From Gnetum montanum (taxonomy: Eukaryota; Streptophyta; Gnetopsida; Gnetales; Gnetaceae), in contig MNCI01004801.1 of assembly GCA_015680685.1 (NCBI GenBank), positions 180,324-244,323 of the forward strand: 64,000 nucleotides of DNA. The letters run 5' to 3'. The translations under genes were made by a program, and so were the position numbers. Position 1 is the first letter of the stretch. Each line of letters starts with the position of its first letter. The notes beneath the pieces are model-generated. The model was given only the letters and a program-made list of their open reading frames with translations, made no database searches and was not told the origin of the DNA. Shown here piece by piece: positions 10,966 through 22,720 of the stretch.

Positions 10966-12374
10966 TTGAATGTAGGCAAGGGGGTGAAACCTATAATTTT
11001 TGGTGATAAAAAAAGATCAATATCACTTTTTTGTGTCAAAATTCAAGCTAGCATGCTCATTCCAAGAATGGAGGTAGAGGCCAAGAGACAATATGAACTC
11101 ATCCACCACAACAATAAGGAATACATACCTTCCTCATATGATAAAATACCATTGAGTGAAACTTACACATACATCCTATCTCAATTTATTGAGATGGATG
11201 AAAAGGATAAGAAGGCTAGTTTGAATGAGCAATAGGAAAACAAAGATGATTTTGGAGTTGAATCCAAGCCCAAAAAATTCATAGGGGGGCTCCTCCAATA
11301 GTCAGCTTCCTAAGCCACAATGTCCACCTCAACTCGTCTTGCCTCCTCCATAGGGTAGATCCCTCAACCTTCACCTCCTCCATATCTAACCATGTTTGGC
11401 CTAGTGCCTATTATAGTGGTGCATCAAACACAATCATTGTCACAAGCAACACCATTCCCCTTCTCCATGGATTTCACCACATAACCATGGTCTATGCAGC
11501 CATCATTAGTGGTTATGACCACCACTCACCCCTTTCCCATGTAGATGGGGCCTAGAGTAGGACATCAAATAACCCAAATTACACATATCCATTTTTTTCC
11601 TTTTGTGACTCAAATATTGGCATAAACTTCTCTTTCACTTTTTAGTGCTCTTGCAATGATGATGACTTCACCTATTCCTTTAGTACCACAATGCATCACG
11701 AGGCCATAGGCCTTCTAGCTCACACCTAAACCTTTCATATACATATCCCAACCCACAAGGGTATCTCAAGGACTAGATCAAACCTTGCAAATGATCCAAG
11801 ACTTAACAAAAGAGTTGTAGTGGGTTAAGGCTTCCACATTCCAAACCATTTAAATAATGGATTTCTACTAGAATGATCCTATCAGTTCTATGGTCCCATA
11901 GCTGACTCTTCCCCTAGGTGTCCCCATACCTTAATTTACCAAGTATAATGGTGAGAATTACATAATGCACACCTTATAGCCTTCTGATCTAAGTGCTTAT
12001 TACTACATGCCTAGCTACACATGATAATGTAGATTTTCCCTATGTCCCTTATAGGAAAAGCCTTAGACTGGGATCATGCCTTACAAAGAAGATTTAATTT
12101 CACAATTTTTTAATTGTTTAGGGTTGTGCTAAAACTTCTCACTATACTTAAGAGGATGATTAACAACTTTATTATGTCAAAATTTTACTACTTGGATCCA
12201 TGGTCAGTTAGGCCTTCTTCCAAACTAAGAACATAGAAGATGTCACAGAAGCCAATCATGATCTTGCCTATGTGGCATACAAGAATCAACACACATGAAA
12301 GGATAAGTAGAGAGAAAGGTAAAATAATGTAGCAATATCCACTATGGAAAAAGAGAGCAAGATGACCACCCAAT
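10966..12374 (+). pseudogene. Element E gag, first part
   Basis: The N-terminal stretch contains FCVKIQASML, then YELIHHNNKEYIPSSYDKIP and LSETYTYILSQFIEMDE. It is homologous to the gag start in element D (about 60250-60430). From about 11860 the region matches the core gag of C and D: a WYH/WDH-type motif near 12070, after a KYNGE-like segment near 11945. The frame is cut by insertion of element B after 12374 and resumes at 20414 in the same sense, reading on as TTQWSRMNQPKAPTDNN. Stops and frameshifts are frequent. The protein would be the structural capsid precursor. Confidence 0.65.
12370..12374. repeat. Target-site duplication of element B, left copy (CCAAT)
   Basis: CCAAT directly abuts the left LTR of element B and is repeated at 20414-20418 after the right LTR. 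The 5-bp length is the usual one for Ty3/gypsy integration. Confidence 0.9.
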
Positions 12375-13574
12375 TGTAATGATTGAAAATGCTGATGGCT
12401 AGAACATCGAGGGGGTTGCAGGCACATAACCTAACCTCGCATTTACATGAGGGCCTTGCTAGAGGTAGATATAGGGTGCCCTAAATGGTCTTCTCAAGTG
12501 AATAGGGACTTAAGGAATGCAAATGGTGCTAATGCAAAAGTGACACCAAGTGTCAAGTAGTGTCAACTATATGAATAGCACTAAGCATATTTGGTGTTAA
12601 TGGTATGAATAGTGCCAACCGTAGTCACATTTTTCGATAGAAAATAGAAGTGTCAACATGCTCATATTGCTATCTGAGCATAGTTGTAGGTCAAAATGTG
12701 AAAAAATGCAAGGAGGAAGAGAGAGAAATGGAACACTACCCCAAATGGAGTTGAGCATAGTTAACTCCAAAAGGGGTTTAGAAGGTATATGGTGTATAAC
12801 AAACACAGTGGAGAGTGTAGTCATAGTCTCGGTGGTGTTGGGCCATGAAGTCTACTGCTTGCCGTAGTGTTTGTGTCTACCAGGTTAGCCATTGTGGTGT
12901 ACCATGTGATGTTCTATAGGGCTACAATGGGGTTGTAGTGGACCATGATGTGCAACTCTACCTCTCTACCAGTGTGGTGTGCTTTGGATCTCATTCACCC
13001 ATGGAGCTAAGTGCCAAGATGCCAAAATGCCAAATGCCAAATTCAAAATGAAAGTGCTAATTACTAACCCCTAAACTATTAGGGATCCAAGGGTATTTAT
13101 AGGGCTAGGGTTAGCCAAAAATGTGGATCAAGCAGCACATGGTAGTGTGGTAGGTGGGACTACAGTCTAGGATAGTTGGGATGTGGAGTCAAGCTGGGTA
13201 TCCATTAGGCAACTAAAAAAATTTAGAAAATTTTCAAAGTCTGAAGAAATCTAGAAAAACTTTGAAAATTTTCTAACTCTAGTTGCCATGCTCATAGATC
13301 ATAGTCCTAGAAGTTAGAAAATTTTTTCAAAACTGGTGTTCCATGCTAAGTATGTTGATTATGCTATAGAATGTAGCTGGGGCAGTGGGACTATAGTTCG
13401 ACACTTAGAAAAATTTTGCAATTACTATCGACACTTAGAAAAAATCCTATAAAACTAACTATTATGTGTTGACTACACTCAGCACTTAGAAAAATTTGGA
13501 CAAAGTGCCACCATTTTGATACTTAGCCAAATTTGTAGTTGAGATGTTGGGACCTAAAATCTTGTGGTGTTTCA
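12375..13574 (-). repeat. 3' LTR of element B
   Basis: On the minus strand it starts TGAAACACCACAAGATTTTA. It aligns with 19133-20413 throughout, including the blocks CTAACCTCG, GGGCCTTGCTAGAGGTAGA and CCATGAAGTCT. A reverse TATA box lies at 13094-13101. Confidence 0.85.
13094..13101 (-). promoter_or_regulatory. TATA box, element B 3' LTR
   Basis: On the minus strand it reads CCCTATAAATACCC. The same sequence occurs at the matching place in the other LTRs of B, C and D. Confidence 0.65.
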
Positions 13575-13592
13575 GGGGCCCCTCTTTGTTGA
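13575..13592 (-). other. Polypurine tract of element B
   Basis: The minus strand reads CAACAAAGAGGGGCCCC immediately before the LTR start TGAAACACC. Element E has ACAAAGAGGGGCCAA at the same position (56841-56856), which links the two elements. Confidence 0.75.
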
Positions 13593-15170
13593 TGTCTAGA
13601 GGAGTGGCCTAAGAGATGTTGACAAAGAATGAAAACACCACAGCAGACATGGCACCAACATTGCTTATCAGTACTAGATTGGATGTCATTCCACCACATT
13701 CAAGAGTGCTATGAATAAGGGTATGCTAGGGCAAAGTGTGTAGGTAATGTGCTAGGGAGACAAAATGCAAATAGGAGAGATGTAATGCAAATAGAATGTG
13801 ATGATGCATGATGTAGAGTTAGCATGGCTAATAATGATCATGGCATGGAGTGGCTTGCCCCTGAAATGTTGACCTCTCATTGGAGTACTCATGAGAGAGT
13901 CAAGATCAATTCAAGTCCGGGCCAGTTGTGAAAGTACATTACTAGCAATTTTCTTAGAGATGTGCTTTTCCCTATTTAGTTTTTTTTTCTTTTTTTGCTA
14001 CAAGGTGAACCTCCATTGGGTCTAGCTTACTACTGAATGCTAGTTGTAGGTTGTTGGCCATCGAGTGGATGGTCTGTCTGGGCCTTCAAGTAGATGGGCT
14101 TTGCTTTTTATGCAACCATGTCACATCTATAGAACAAGTGTTTCCTCCTAGGGATGAGGTGTGTTACATCTACTTAGGTTTTGACTAGCCAATAAAGGCT
14201 CCCCATGGACTAAGTTACATTATGTTCTCCATGGGTTCTGCAGTGTGATGTGAAGATAGTAGTGTGTATGCATTAGATGGTTTGCATGTAGGGGAATGTT
14301 GGAAATGCAAGAGGGTATGGAAATGTGGGAGTGAATGTGCATAGGCTAGAATGAGATGAAGAGGATGTGCACTTTTGAGTGGCTTTTCTAGCCCAATCAT
14401 GCACATTAGAGCAATGTGGTGACTTGCTTATGTGATGAGAAACACCTTTGCATGACTACCTTCGGGGGACTCATCCTGCAAACACAACTCTGAGAAGACA
14501 AGAAAATCACAAAATGTGAAATGCAAGTTCAATGCTAGATGCAAAGATGTTGCAGATGCATGAAAATTTGAACCAGTTGCAAGTGCATAGGAAGCCAGTG
14601 GAAGTGCTAGTATGAAGATGTTGTGAATGCTCCAAAGGTTTTACCAATAGCAAGTGCTCCAAAAGATAAGCAACATGCCATTTTAAAGTCCTAGTAGATC
14701 ATGAACCCAATTTAAGGTCCTAGAAGAGCATGATATGCTAGTTTATAGTCCTAGTAGACTACAAGGTGCTATTTTAACATCATAGGAAATTATGGATGTT
14801 GTGCCAATTTAACATCATGATCCAAGAACAAGCTATGCTAGTTTAGCATCATAGTAGACATTTTGTGTGCCAGTTTATAGTTATATTTGACTGTCTGTGC
14901 TAATTTAGCATCATAGCAGACGAGCTATGTGCTTACCTTGCTTTAGTCAGGTATGATGTTGCATGCATAGCCATGCTGTGTGCTTGCAAGATCCTATAAA
15001 AATCAACTATAAAAAAAACATCAAGTGGCACTGATCATAAATAGAGTTAAAATGAAAAAATTAAAGGAAATCAATGTGAAGAGTGCATTTTTTGGCTAAG
15101 GAAAAGTCTTGGTTGGGTAGTTGTTTCCTAATCTAGTTTGGATTAGGGGATGCACAGGGCTTAGGGTCCT
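13593..15170 (-). other. 3' non-coding region of element B
   Basis: This stretch of 1.6 kb lies between protease and polypurine tract. I read it on both strands and saw no RT, RNase H or integrase motif. It aligns with element C 31600-33450. It contains a short-repeat array at 14676-14922. Confidence 0.75.
14676..14922 (-). repeat. Array of the 20-nt motif in element B (about 8 copies)
   Basis: On the minus strand, copies resemble TGCTATGATGTTAAACTGGC, often preceded by GTC. They start near 14676, 14706, 14736, 14766, 14801, 14836, 14868 and 14898, so spacing is irregular at about 30-35 bp. Single or few copies of the same motif lie inside gag (about 17830-17890) and in the gag-protease linker (about 16371-16395). 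Confidence 0.7.
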
Positions 15171-15174
15171 TTGG

Positions 15175-15790
15175 GAGGTTATTGGCTTCAACCACTTGTT
15201 TAGGTATGTTAGCCTTAGGCATTGTGTTGCTTGTCGTAGGTGTACCACCAAGAAACTTAACCTCTGACACCTAGCCCATGTCTACGTGGTGGATAGCTAG
15301 AGGAAAGATGTTATCATCGTAGATTTTAAGTTGACAACCTTCATATGGAAGGTGGACTTCTTGATGGACTAGAGAGGAGATGACCCATAGCTAAGCTATC
15401 TAGGGCCTACCTAGGATTAGGTTGAAACCTGGCATCTCCTCTATAACAATAAAATTTGTAGAGGTGGGGAACTATTCCCCTACCACAAAGGTAATGTTTA
15501 TTATGCCCTTGATGATGTTATGTGATCTGTTGAAGGATTTTAGACACATGATTTTGGTTGACCTAATCTCACCTGCTAGGTCTAGCTTGTCGATGATGGA
15601 GTATAGAACTACATTTGTTGCTACATTGTCATCAACATGCACCCTATGGATGGTGCACTGCCTAATGCATATGCTAATGGATAGTGGAGCTATAATGACC
15701 TCTCCTCATTTTGGGTTAACCTTAATTACATCACCATGAAAGGCTAGGGATGTTGAACTTGATTCCAGTGGCATAGGGGGGCAGCATCAC
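15175..15790 (-). pseudogene. Element B protease region
   Basis: On the minus strand it matches the protease frames of C (33470-33940) and D (62891-63515): VHVDDNVATNVVLYSIIDKL, a CLKSFN segment, an IEEMPGFNLILGRP segment and a HQEVHLPYEG segment. The active-site region of the family reads DDG-AATNVV rather than the common D-S/T-G; here the Gly is also changed. Several stops are present. The plus-strand frame over the same DNA is a shadow. Confidence 0.6.
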
Positions 15791-16398
15791 TGCATGGATG
15801 GATGCCCCATCTATAGGGATGTCCTCTATAATGGGAATGGAGAACAACATCTAGGCTAGTGCTTGGCAGTGAGCAAATGTGATCATGACTAGGTCATACA
15901 AGCTTGATGTTGTATTTTTCTACTTGAGCATTTGTTTCATCTAGGTTAGTGTAGTTGCAAAGTCCTTGTCATCGACCATTGTGTTGGCCTTGACCTCCTC
16001 CATGCAGCTTGAGAGACGAATCTCTTGCAAAGGGGGCTTGTGCTTAGCTTGTTTGACCTATTTGATGGTTGTAATGCTTGGTTGTTTCATGCTAGTTGTG
16101 CCTTAATTTTGGCCATGGGGGTTGTGAGGCACTCGTTTGGCCTCTTTCATTGCCATTTGGTAGGCCTACTAAGGTTGCTAGTGGGGTCAACCCTTGATGG
16201 AGAAGAGATAGACACATTTCCCACTATTGGGTTTCGAGTAGGTGAGGGGCCATCACATTGTGGCACCCTAATGAAAAATGGTAGTTGTTTGGGAGTTGTC
16301 ACTATAGGGCCAACTCATTGTAGCACCTTGATGATGAAGTATTGTTTAATAGTTGTAGGTGCAGCATCATGCCAATTTAACATCTTAGTAGATGGAGG

Positions 16399-18560
16399 CT
16401 ATAGGACCCTAACCATGAAGGGTTTTGTGGGTGCTTGAGGTGACACTTTGATTACAAAAGAAGGTCTCTTGCTTATGGAGGTTGAGGGAATCCTTGCCTT
16501 GTTGGGAGGCACACAGATCAGAAAAGGTTGCTGCACAGGTTTAGCTTTGCCTCCTATGTTGATGAAGTTTATGACGTAGGGGACATCACCTGCATTGGAT
16601 TGAATCACTACATCAAGCACCAATTGGCCCCTTTCTATCATTCTTTGCAGATTTTCCCACAAAGCCTAATAATAGTCTATATTGTGATTGAACATCTAAT
16701 GGTAATGATAGTATTGGTCTAATTGGAAATGTTGTGGGATTGGAGGCTTGTTCAATACTACTGAGGCAGGGTTCCTTAGTAGTTCATAGTAATTATCATG
16801 TCATTGGTGGATAGTTTTTTATACTCATTTGTATTGGATTTTCCTAGCTTTCAAGAGTTGATCCAACAACTCTAAGAGTTTCATTGGCAGTGGGTGTACT
16901 TTAACAGATCGTTACACTCAAAGTGGAGCCTTATAGTGGCTTGCATTATGGCCCTTGCTGATTTGGACTAGTTGGTATCAAAGTTGGCATCTTTGTGTGT
17001 TGGGGCCTTAGGCTACTTAGCCTTTGGACCATGGTTGGTTGCTTTTGCAGGTGTCGCTACTATTGTGTTTTTCTTTCACACATGTTAGTTTCTATAGGCC
17101 ACGTAAGTTAAGTCATTGCTATCTTACATTGCCCCCTCTATGCCCTTTGTTTAGGCAAATGCTTAGCTTAAGGAGTGTAGGGAAAGGTAGTACAAGTTTG
17201 ACTTAATGAAGTCATTCACTACACCTTTGAAAATGGCCAAGAGTTGTGTCTCTACTATGGGCTCATGTATTTCTTGCAATGTGATGCTCCAACATTAAAT
17301 GAATTTGTTCATGAGCTTTAGGGGACCTTGCTTGACGTACATGAGCTAGTTGAGGGTTGCTTCAGGGTTTAGGCTGTACCTGAAGTGTGTCACAAACTAG
17401 CTAAGGAGGTTCTCCAAAGAGGAGATAGAGGCCCTAGGTAGTCCATGGTACTAGTTGATGGCTTTACTAGTTAGGGACATGGAACAGATGTGCATGATGG
17501 AATATGGCCAAGCTTGTAGCAAAATTCATTCAAACTTGAATGTGACAAGGTGCACGTTGGGGTTCCCTTCACCATTGTACTTAGTGAGTTAAGGTAGCAG
17601 GACGCTAGTTGGAAGAGTTAGGGGTGGTACCATAGGACTTATGGGATTTTCTTGGTAGAAATCCACCACTTTGATAGTTTTAGAGGAGGTAGCCTTTAGT
17701 TGGTTAATCTCCTTCATCAAACTTTGGATCAACTGGAATGCATGATTCATGCTTGGAGATGTGCTAGTTGGTTGCATTGACTAGGCCTATGTTGGCTACA
17801 CAATGTAAGGCTGGATTGTTGGTTGTGGAGTATGCCAGTTTAACATCATAGCAGAAGATTGTTTCCATTTTAACATCATGGAAGACGAATGTAGTTGATG
17901 CGATGGTTGAGTGATGGGCATAGTGATCGAGATAGGCCACACACTCATGGGTTGGATTGATGTCAAGGGCACCGATGAAATAGGTGGAATGTAGGATGTC
18001 TGAATCATTTGGGACTAGGAGGTGGCTCTATAGGAATGTAGGGTTAGATAGATGTGATGGTTGCTTGCAAGGAAGGCTGAATTGGCATGGTCATCATCTC
18101 AAAGAGAACAGATGAACTAAATTGAGGAAGGACCGTACTAGGGAGTGGTTGTTGGAAGATAGTATAAAGAGGGCTCAAACTCATCTTCTTCCTCTTGTGA
18201 GGCTTCCTTGTAGGTTGTTCCTACATCGTGCTCATTTACATAGATGAGTTGGGACAGCAACTGGTAGTAGGACTCCATGAAGGGATTATGTTGAACAAGG
18301 TAGAGTTGTACTCTCATCTATTCTAGTGGACTCGTTCAAAGTCCTATTTTACCCCTATGTCAAGGCTATCCATGGGTAATCCTTCTTGGATTTTGATACA
18401 AAAAAAGTTATATTGTTTATGGCTGAGCATGGCATACTTTGGGTGGATCATGAAGGTGTCAAGTGTGTTAAACACTGACGTGGAAGTTTGACCTAGATTC
18501 ATGTTCACAAATTGGATTGTGAGAGTTGCTATTTGCAAAAAATGGCTAACTCTAAAAACT
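16399..18560 (-). pseudogene. Element B gag
   Basis: Pieces on the minus strand follow the order of gag in C and D. The N-terminal segment is FCIKIQEGLPMDSLD (about 18360). Tandem SSAMMLNWH-like repeats follow (about 17830-17890). Next is LIQSLMKEINQLKATSSKT, then VVDFYQENPISPMVPPLTLP (17640-17760), then the capsid-like core (about 17200-17580). The C-terminal linker is MIERGQLVLDVVIQSNAGD and PFLICVPPNKARIPS (16399-16640). Stops break it into frames of 60-90 codons. No start codon can be chosen with confidence. Confidence 0.7.
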
Positions 18561-18903
18561 ACAGAAAAATGGATAAGTGTTACAAACTTCAAAAAAATAA
18601 CTAAGTTTGCTATTAGTAGAAAATGGCTAAGTTTAGAAACTACAAAAAGTTGACTAAGTGTAAAACTACAAAAAATTGGCTAAGTATGACATTATGAAAA
18701 TTTGGCTAAGTATGAAAATGAATAAGAAATTCTAAGTATGGAAATGTAAAATAAAAAAATGCAAAGTATGAAAATGTAGAAAATGTAGAAGTCTGCCAAT
18801 AGTAGAAAATGGCTAAGTATAAAAATGCAAAAAAATGACTAAGTATGAAAATGCCAAAAAATGGCTAAGTGTAAAATTGCCAAAAAAAATGCTAAGTATG
18901 GAG
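18535..18903 (-). repeat. Leader tandem repeats of element B (about 12 copies)
   Basis: Degenerate units of 25-30 bp built on AAAATGGCTAAGTATGAAAA lie between primer-binding site and gag. Homologous, shorter arrays occur at the same place in C (36840-37020) and D (59948-60135). Confidence 0.75.
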
Positions 18904-19110
18904 ACTACACTCCACACCAGCTACACTCTCCACTTACTATGCTCTCTATGCACAAAAAGCAAAGACTTAGAAAAAAGTGGAGAATCTCATGATTTGGGTT
19001 GTTATGCAGGGTCTCAGAGAGATCGACAATGAGAGCCAATCTACACCAACAGGGGTGCAGAGAGCATGCAAAGGCAACCACAATGAAATGTAAAGAAGGA
19101 AATGGTAGGG

Positions 19111-19127
19111 CCTTGCTTCTAGCACCA
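19111..19127 (-). other. Primer-binding site of element B
   Basis: The minus strand reads TGGTGCTAGAAGCAAGG a few bases inside the 5' LTR. D has TGGTGCTAGAAGGAGGG at the same place. The TGG start fits a tRNA 3' CCA. I do not assign the tRNA. Confidence 0.6.
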
Positions 19128-19132
19128 AAAAC

Positions 19133-20413
19133 TATAACAATCAAAAATGTTGATAACTGGAACACCAAGGGGTTCACTAGTGTACTACCTAACCTCGTGT
19201 CTACACAAGGGCCTTGCTAGAGGTAGAGATGGGGTGCCCTAAATGGTCTTGTTGATCAAACAAGGACTTACTGAATGCAAATGGTGGTAATGTGAAAATG
19301 ATGCCAAGTGTCAAGCAATGTCAATAATATGAATAGTGCTAATCATAGTCAATGTTAATGATGTGAATAGTGCTAAGTGTAGTCATGATTCTCAGCAGAA
19401 AATAAGAGTGTCAACATGCATGGACCTCAACTTGAGTGTGGAGGAAGAGAGAGAAATGGAACACCACCCCAAATTGGATTGAGTATAGTTAACTCCAAAA
19501 GGATTTTAGAAAGTACGTGGTGTACAAAAAACATAGTGGAGAGCATAGTCATAGTCTCGATGATGTTAGGCCATGAAGTCTGGTGCTTGCTATAGTATCC
19601 ATGTTTGTGAGGTTGGTCACTACGATGTACCATGCAATGTTTTGTAGGGCTACAATGGGGCTATAGTGGGCTATGGTATGCAACTTTGCCTCTTTGCTGG
19701 TGTGGTGTGCTTTAGGTCTCATTCACCCACAAAGCTAAGTGCTAAGATGCCAAAATGCCAAATGCCAAATGAAAGTTCCAACTGCCAACCCCTAAAATGT
19801 TGGGGGTCTAGGGGTATTTATAGGGCTAGGATTAGCCTAAAATGTGGATTAAGCACCACATGGTGATGTGGTAGGTGAGACTATGTTCTAGGGTAGTTTG
19901 GATGTGGAGTCAGATTGGGCATCCACTAGGCAGCCAAAAAATTCTAAAAACTTTCTAAGTTTGGAGACATCCAAAAAAAGTTTGGTTGCTATGCTCATCC
20001 CTTGTTATGCTTGTAGAGCATAGTCCCAGTAGCTAGAAAAATTTTGCAAAACTAGTGTTCCATGCTAACTATGCTCTAGAGTGTAGTTGGGGTAGTGGGA
20101 GCATAGTCTAACACTTGAAAAATTTTACAACTACAATCAACATTTACAAAAAATCTTGCAGATTTGGACTAGTGGTGCAGACTATGCTAACTACACTCTA
20201 GAGCATAGTCCTAGTAGTGAGAGTGTAGTCCAACAGTTAAAAAAATCTATAGCATGTGTCATTATTCTAACACTTAGAAAAAATCCTACAAAACTAGGTA
20301 TTGTGTGTTGAATATGCTCAACACTTGGAAAAATTTGGGCAAAGTGCCACTATTTTAACACTTAGCCAAATTTGCAGTCAAGATGCCAAGACCCAAAATT
20401 TTGTGGTGTTTCA
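19133..20413 (-). repeat. 5' LTR of element B
   Basis: It aligns with 12375-13574. The right end (plus strand) is GTGGTGTTTCA, followed by the CCAAT duplication. A reverse TATA box TATTTATA lies at 19815-19822. The two LTRs differ at many sites, so the insertion is old. Confidence 0.85.
19815..19822 (-). promoter_or_regulatory. TATA box, element B 5' LTR
   Basis: On the minus strand it reads CCCTATAAATACCCC, the shared promoter core of the B/C/D family. Confidence 0.65.
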
Positions 20414-20418
20414 CCAAT
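20414..20418. repeat. Target-site duplication of element B, right copy (CCAAT)
   Basis: It is identical to 12370-12374. Gag of element E resumes here in the same frame as left of B. Confidence 0.9.
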
Positions 20419-21160
20419 GGTCAAGGATGAACCAGCCCAAGGCCCCTACTGACAATAATCAACCCTCAATGTCTAGGGCCTCTACATCAACTACCAATAG
20501 GCCTAAATTTGAACAAAAAGACTAGTCAAAGTTTACTAGATTACCATTGAAAGCATTAGAAATCCTAGATCAACTATTAAAGAGTGGAAGAAAATAATAC
20601 AAAAAAATGATGGAAAATGCCCATAAGAAGCATGAAATATTATGTGAGATAGCCAAAGATCCCACTCTTACAACAAAATATGATCCTCTTGTACCTAAAT
20701 ACTTCAAAATTGATCATTTTGGGCATTGCCATTGGCTGCCAGATCATGATACTGACTTTTGCCTAGCACTAAAAGATGACTTGCAGAAGATGATAGAAAA
20801 GGATGAACTGGTGCTTGATGCCTCTAACCTAGTTAGGTTATAGAACCAGTCAATGCATGTTTATGAGAATCCACTGAATGCAAACAAGAGCCATATGACA
20901 TAGCATTGTTCAATGTCAATAATGATCCCAAGTTGACAAGGAACCTATTTGTGATTTGGGTACCTCCTCACAATGAAAGGAGCCTTTCAACTTTCACTAG
21001 TTTAAGGACCCCATTTTTTGTAAGGATTCCATCACCTACACCCCTAAAAGAGCCTTTCATAATTAGAGTGCCCCCTCCTATGTCCATTGAGTTCACCCTT
21101 ACAACTAAACAACGTCCTCCCATGGTAGCCAATGTAACAGCTTCTTCCTCTTAACCAACA
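20419..21160 (+). pseudogene. Element E gag, second part
   Basis: After element B the gag frame continues with QPKAPTDNNQPSMSRAS. It then gives KHEILCEIAKDPTLTTKYDP and a zinc-knuckle-like segment HCHWLPDHDTDFCLALKDDL (about 20720-20785). The family pattern is C-x2-H then GH-x4-C as in element D, here altered. DLQKMIEKDELVLD follows. The linker at 20935-21080 has the repeated FVIWVPP / FFVRIPS / FIIRVPP motif also present in B, C and D. The stop at 20523-20525 and others break it. Confidence 0.7.
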
Positions 21161-21639
21161 AATGACAACAAGAAGTTCCTGAATAAATAATGTAAGAAGC
21201 CCATGAAAAAGCCTAAAAATAAAGACAATAAGCTTTTCAAGGCATGGAAGGAAGTGGGTCCACCAAAGCCCAATCCCATCTCATCCATGCCCATGAACTC
21301 TACTACCTAGGCTTCTTCGACTAGTAAACCATAGGAGGATTCCAGGTCCCAAGGGATGGAAAAATAGGCTAAGCCATAACAACTGAGATATGAAGTACAC
21401 ATTTTAGGACACATGGAGGAATTCAAGAATAATAAGAATGAAAATCCTACAACCAACAACATGGACTTCCTTAATGTGATGGAATAGGTCAAACAGTCGC
21501 TAAAGCAAAAGAATAAAACCCTTACCCTATATGACCTTGTAATGATTTTTGCTAAACATCACAAGGTACTAGTTAAGATGTTTACATCAATTCCTATTAA
21601 TGAGGGCATTCCTACTATTGAAAAATCCATGCATGTAGT

Positions 21640-22310
21640 GATGTACCATCTTCACCAAGGGAGGAAATGAAATTGACAACACTAGTGTTTCTTGATAGTG
21701 AAATCAAGATCAACCCCCAAGATTGCAAGGTAACCAAAGATCCTCCTTTTATAACCATAAGGATAGGCTAATATAAAGTGCATAGGATGCATGTTGATGA
21801 TGAAGCAACAACCAAAATAATACCTTATGCCATCATTGAGCATTTGGGCCTAACAGAGCATATGCAACACACTTCAACTACCACTCTTAAAACCTTTAAT
21901 GGATCATGGGTTTTTGTCAAAGGCTCCATCTCTTTAGACTTTGTGGCCAAGGAACAATTTTCCACAATGGTCAAATTCTTGCTGGTGGAGGAAACACTAG
22001 GATTCAAACTCATCCTAGGCAGACCTTGGCTAGCATAGCTACGAGCAATGTCCTTGTCCATCCACAAATAAATTCACCTACCTTATGAGGGGGATGAAAT
22101 AATCATCCATGGTGATAGTGCGATTACTCTAGCAATTAACAACATTAACATGGAACAGGTGTCTGAAGTGGAGTTTCATGAGGACATTCCTAACCACAAA
22201 GTTGAAAATCCTGATGGAGTAGAAGAGCTCAAAACCAACAATGATGGACCCAAGGATACATCATCGGAAGAGTTCCCCTTCAACATCATTAGTGAAGAAT
22301 ATGGGGAATA
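21640..22310 (+). pseudogene. Element E protease region
   Basis: A frame of 86 codons at 21778-22038 reads HRMHVDDEATTKIIPYAIIE, then TLKTFNGSWVFVKGSISLDF and LGFKLILGRPWLA. It is homologous to the protease of B, C and D. The family active site DDG is DDE here. A stop at 22036-22038 is followed in frame by LRAMSLSIHK and LPYEGDEIIIHGD, so the region runs on to about 22310. Confidence 0.65.
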
Positions 22311-22720
22311 AAAGCTTATGCAAAATAGACTATATGTGTTTCTTAATCTCTCAAAGACTAGGAAACATTTGTATAATTGATGTATACCCCCGATTGACAT
22401 GCCCTATGCAGCTATGACCATGTCTTTGTCTTTACTTATAACCTTTTATCCTAGTTTACATGTTACCAATATGCACCATTTTATTTTACTTTATGTTAAA
22501 TTGTAATTTTCATGTAGCCTAAAATTTACTCTTTTTTTCATTTTTCACTTATAAGGCCCTTTCTATTTTAGAATGTTAAATACAAAAATGTCATAAATAG
22601 TTTAAAAATGGAAAAATCCATAAGAATGTTTAAAACAAAATATAAATAAAAAAATTCTTCCTTTGAAAAATGCATGGCTTGCTATGACCTTAAATGATCA
22701 AACAATTCATGGCCCACTTA
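22311..22720. other. Junction stretch left of element F, unassigned
   Basis: Element E coding fades out near 22380-22420. From there to the LTR of F the DNA is AT-rich with no coding signal. It probably holds the left junction of the composite insertion (G plus F plus C), but I could not find a boundary or target duplication. Confidence 0.4.

Larger units (their letters stand above)
12375..20413 (-). mobile_element. Element B: non-autonomous gag-protease LTR retrotransposon
   Basis: The element is 8039 bp long with LTRs of 1200 bp (12375-13574) and 1281 bp (19133-20413) and a perfect CCAAT duplication. It is read on the minus strand: LTR, primer-binding site, leader with tandem repeats, gag, protease, about 1.6 kb of non-coding DNA with a repeat array, polypurine tract, LTR. 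There is no RT, RNase H or integrase motif in any frame between protease and the 3' LTR. The same layout in C, and in D as far as visible, shows that lack of pol is a family property. Confidence 0.88.

Noticed and set aside
15660-15740. Plus-strand MDSGA motif, like a protease active site, in the 105-codon plus frame
   Set aside because: The true protease of element B is on the minus strand here. The plus reading is antisense, and it recurs at 33970 in C only because the DNA is homologous.
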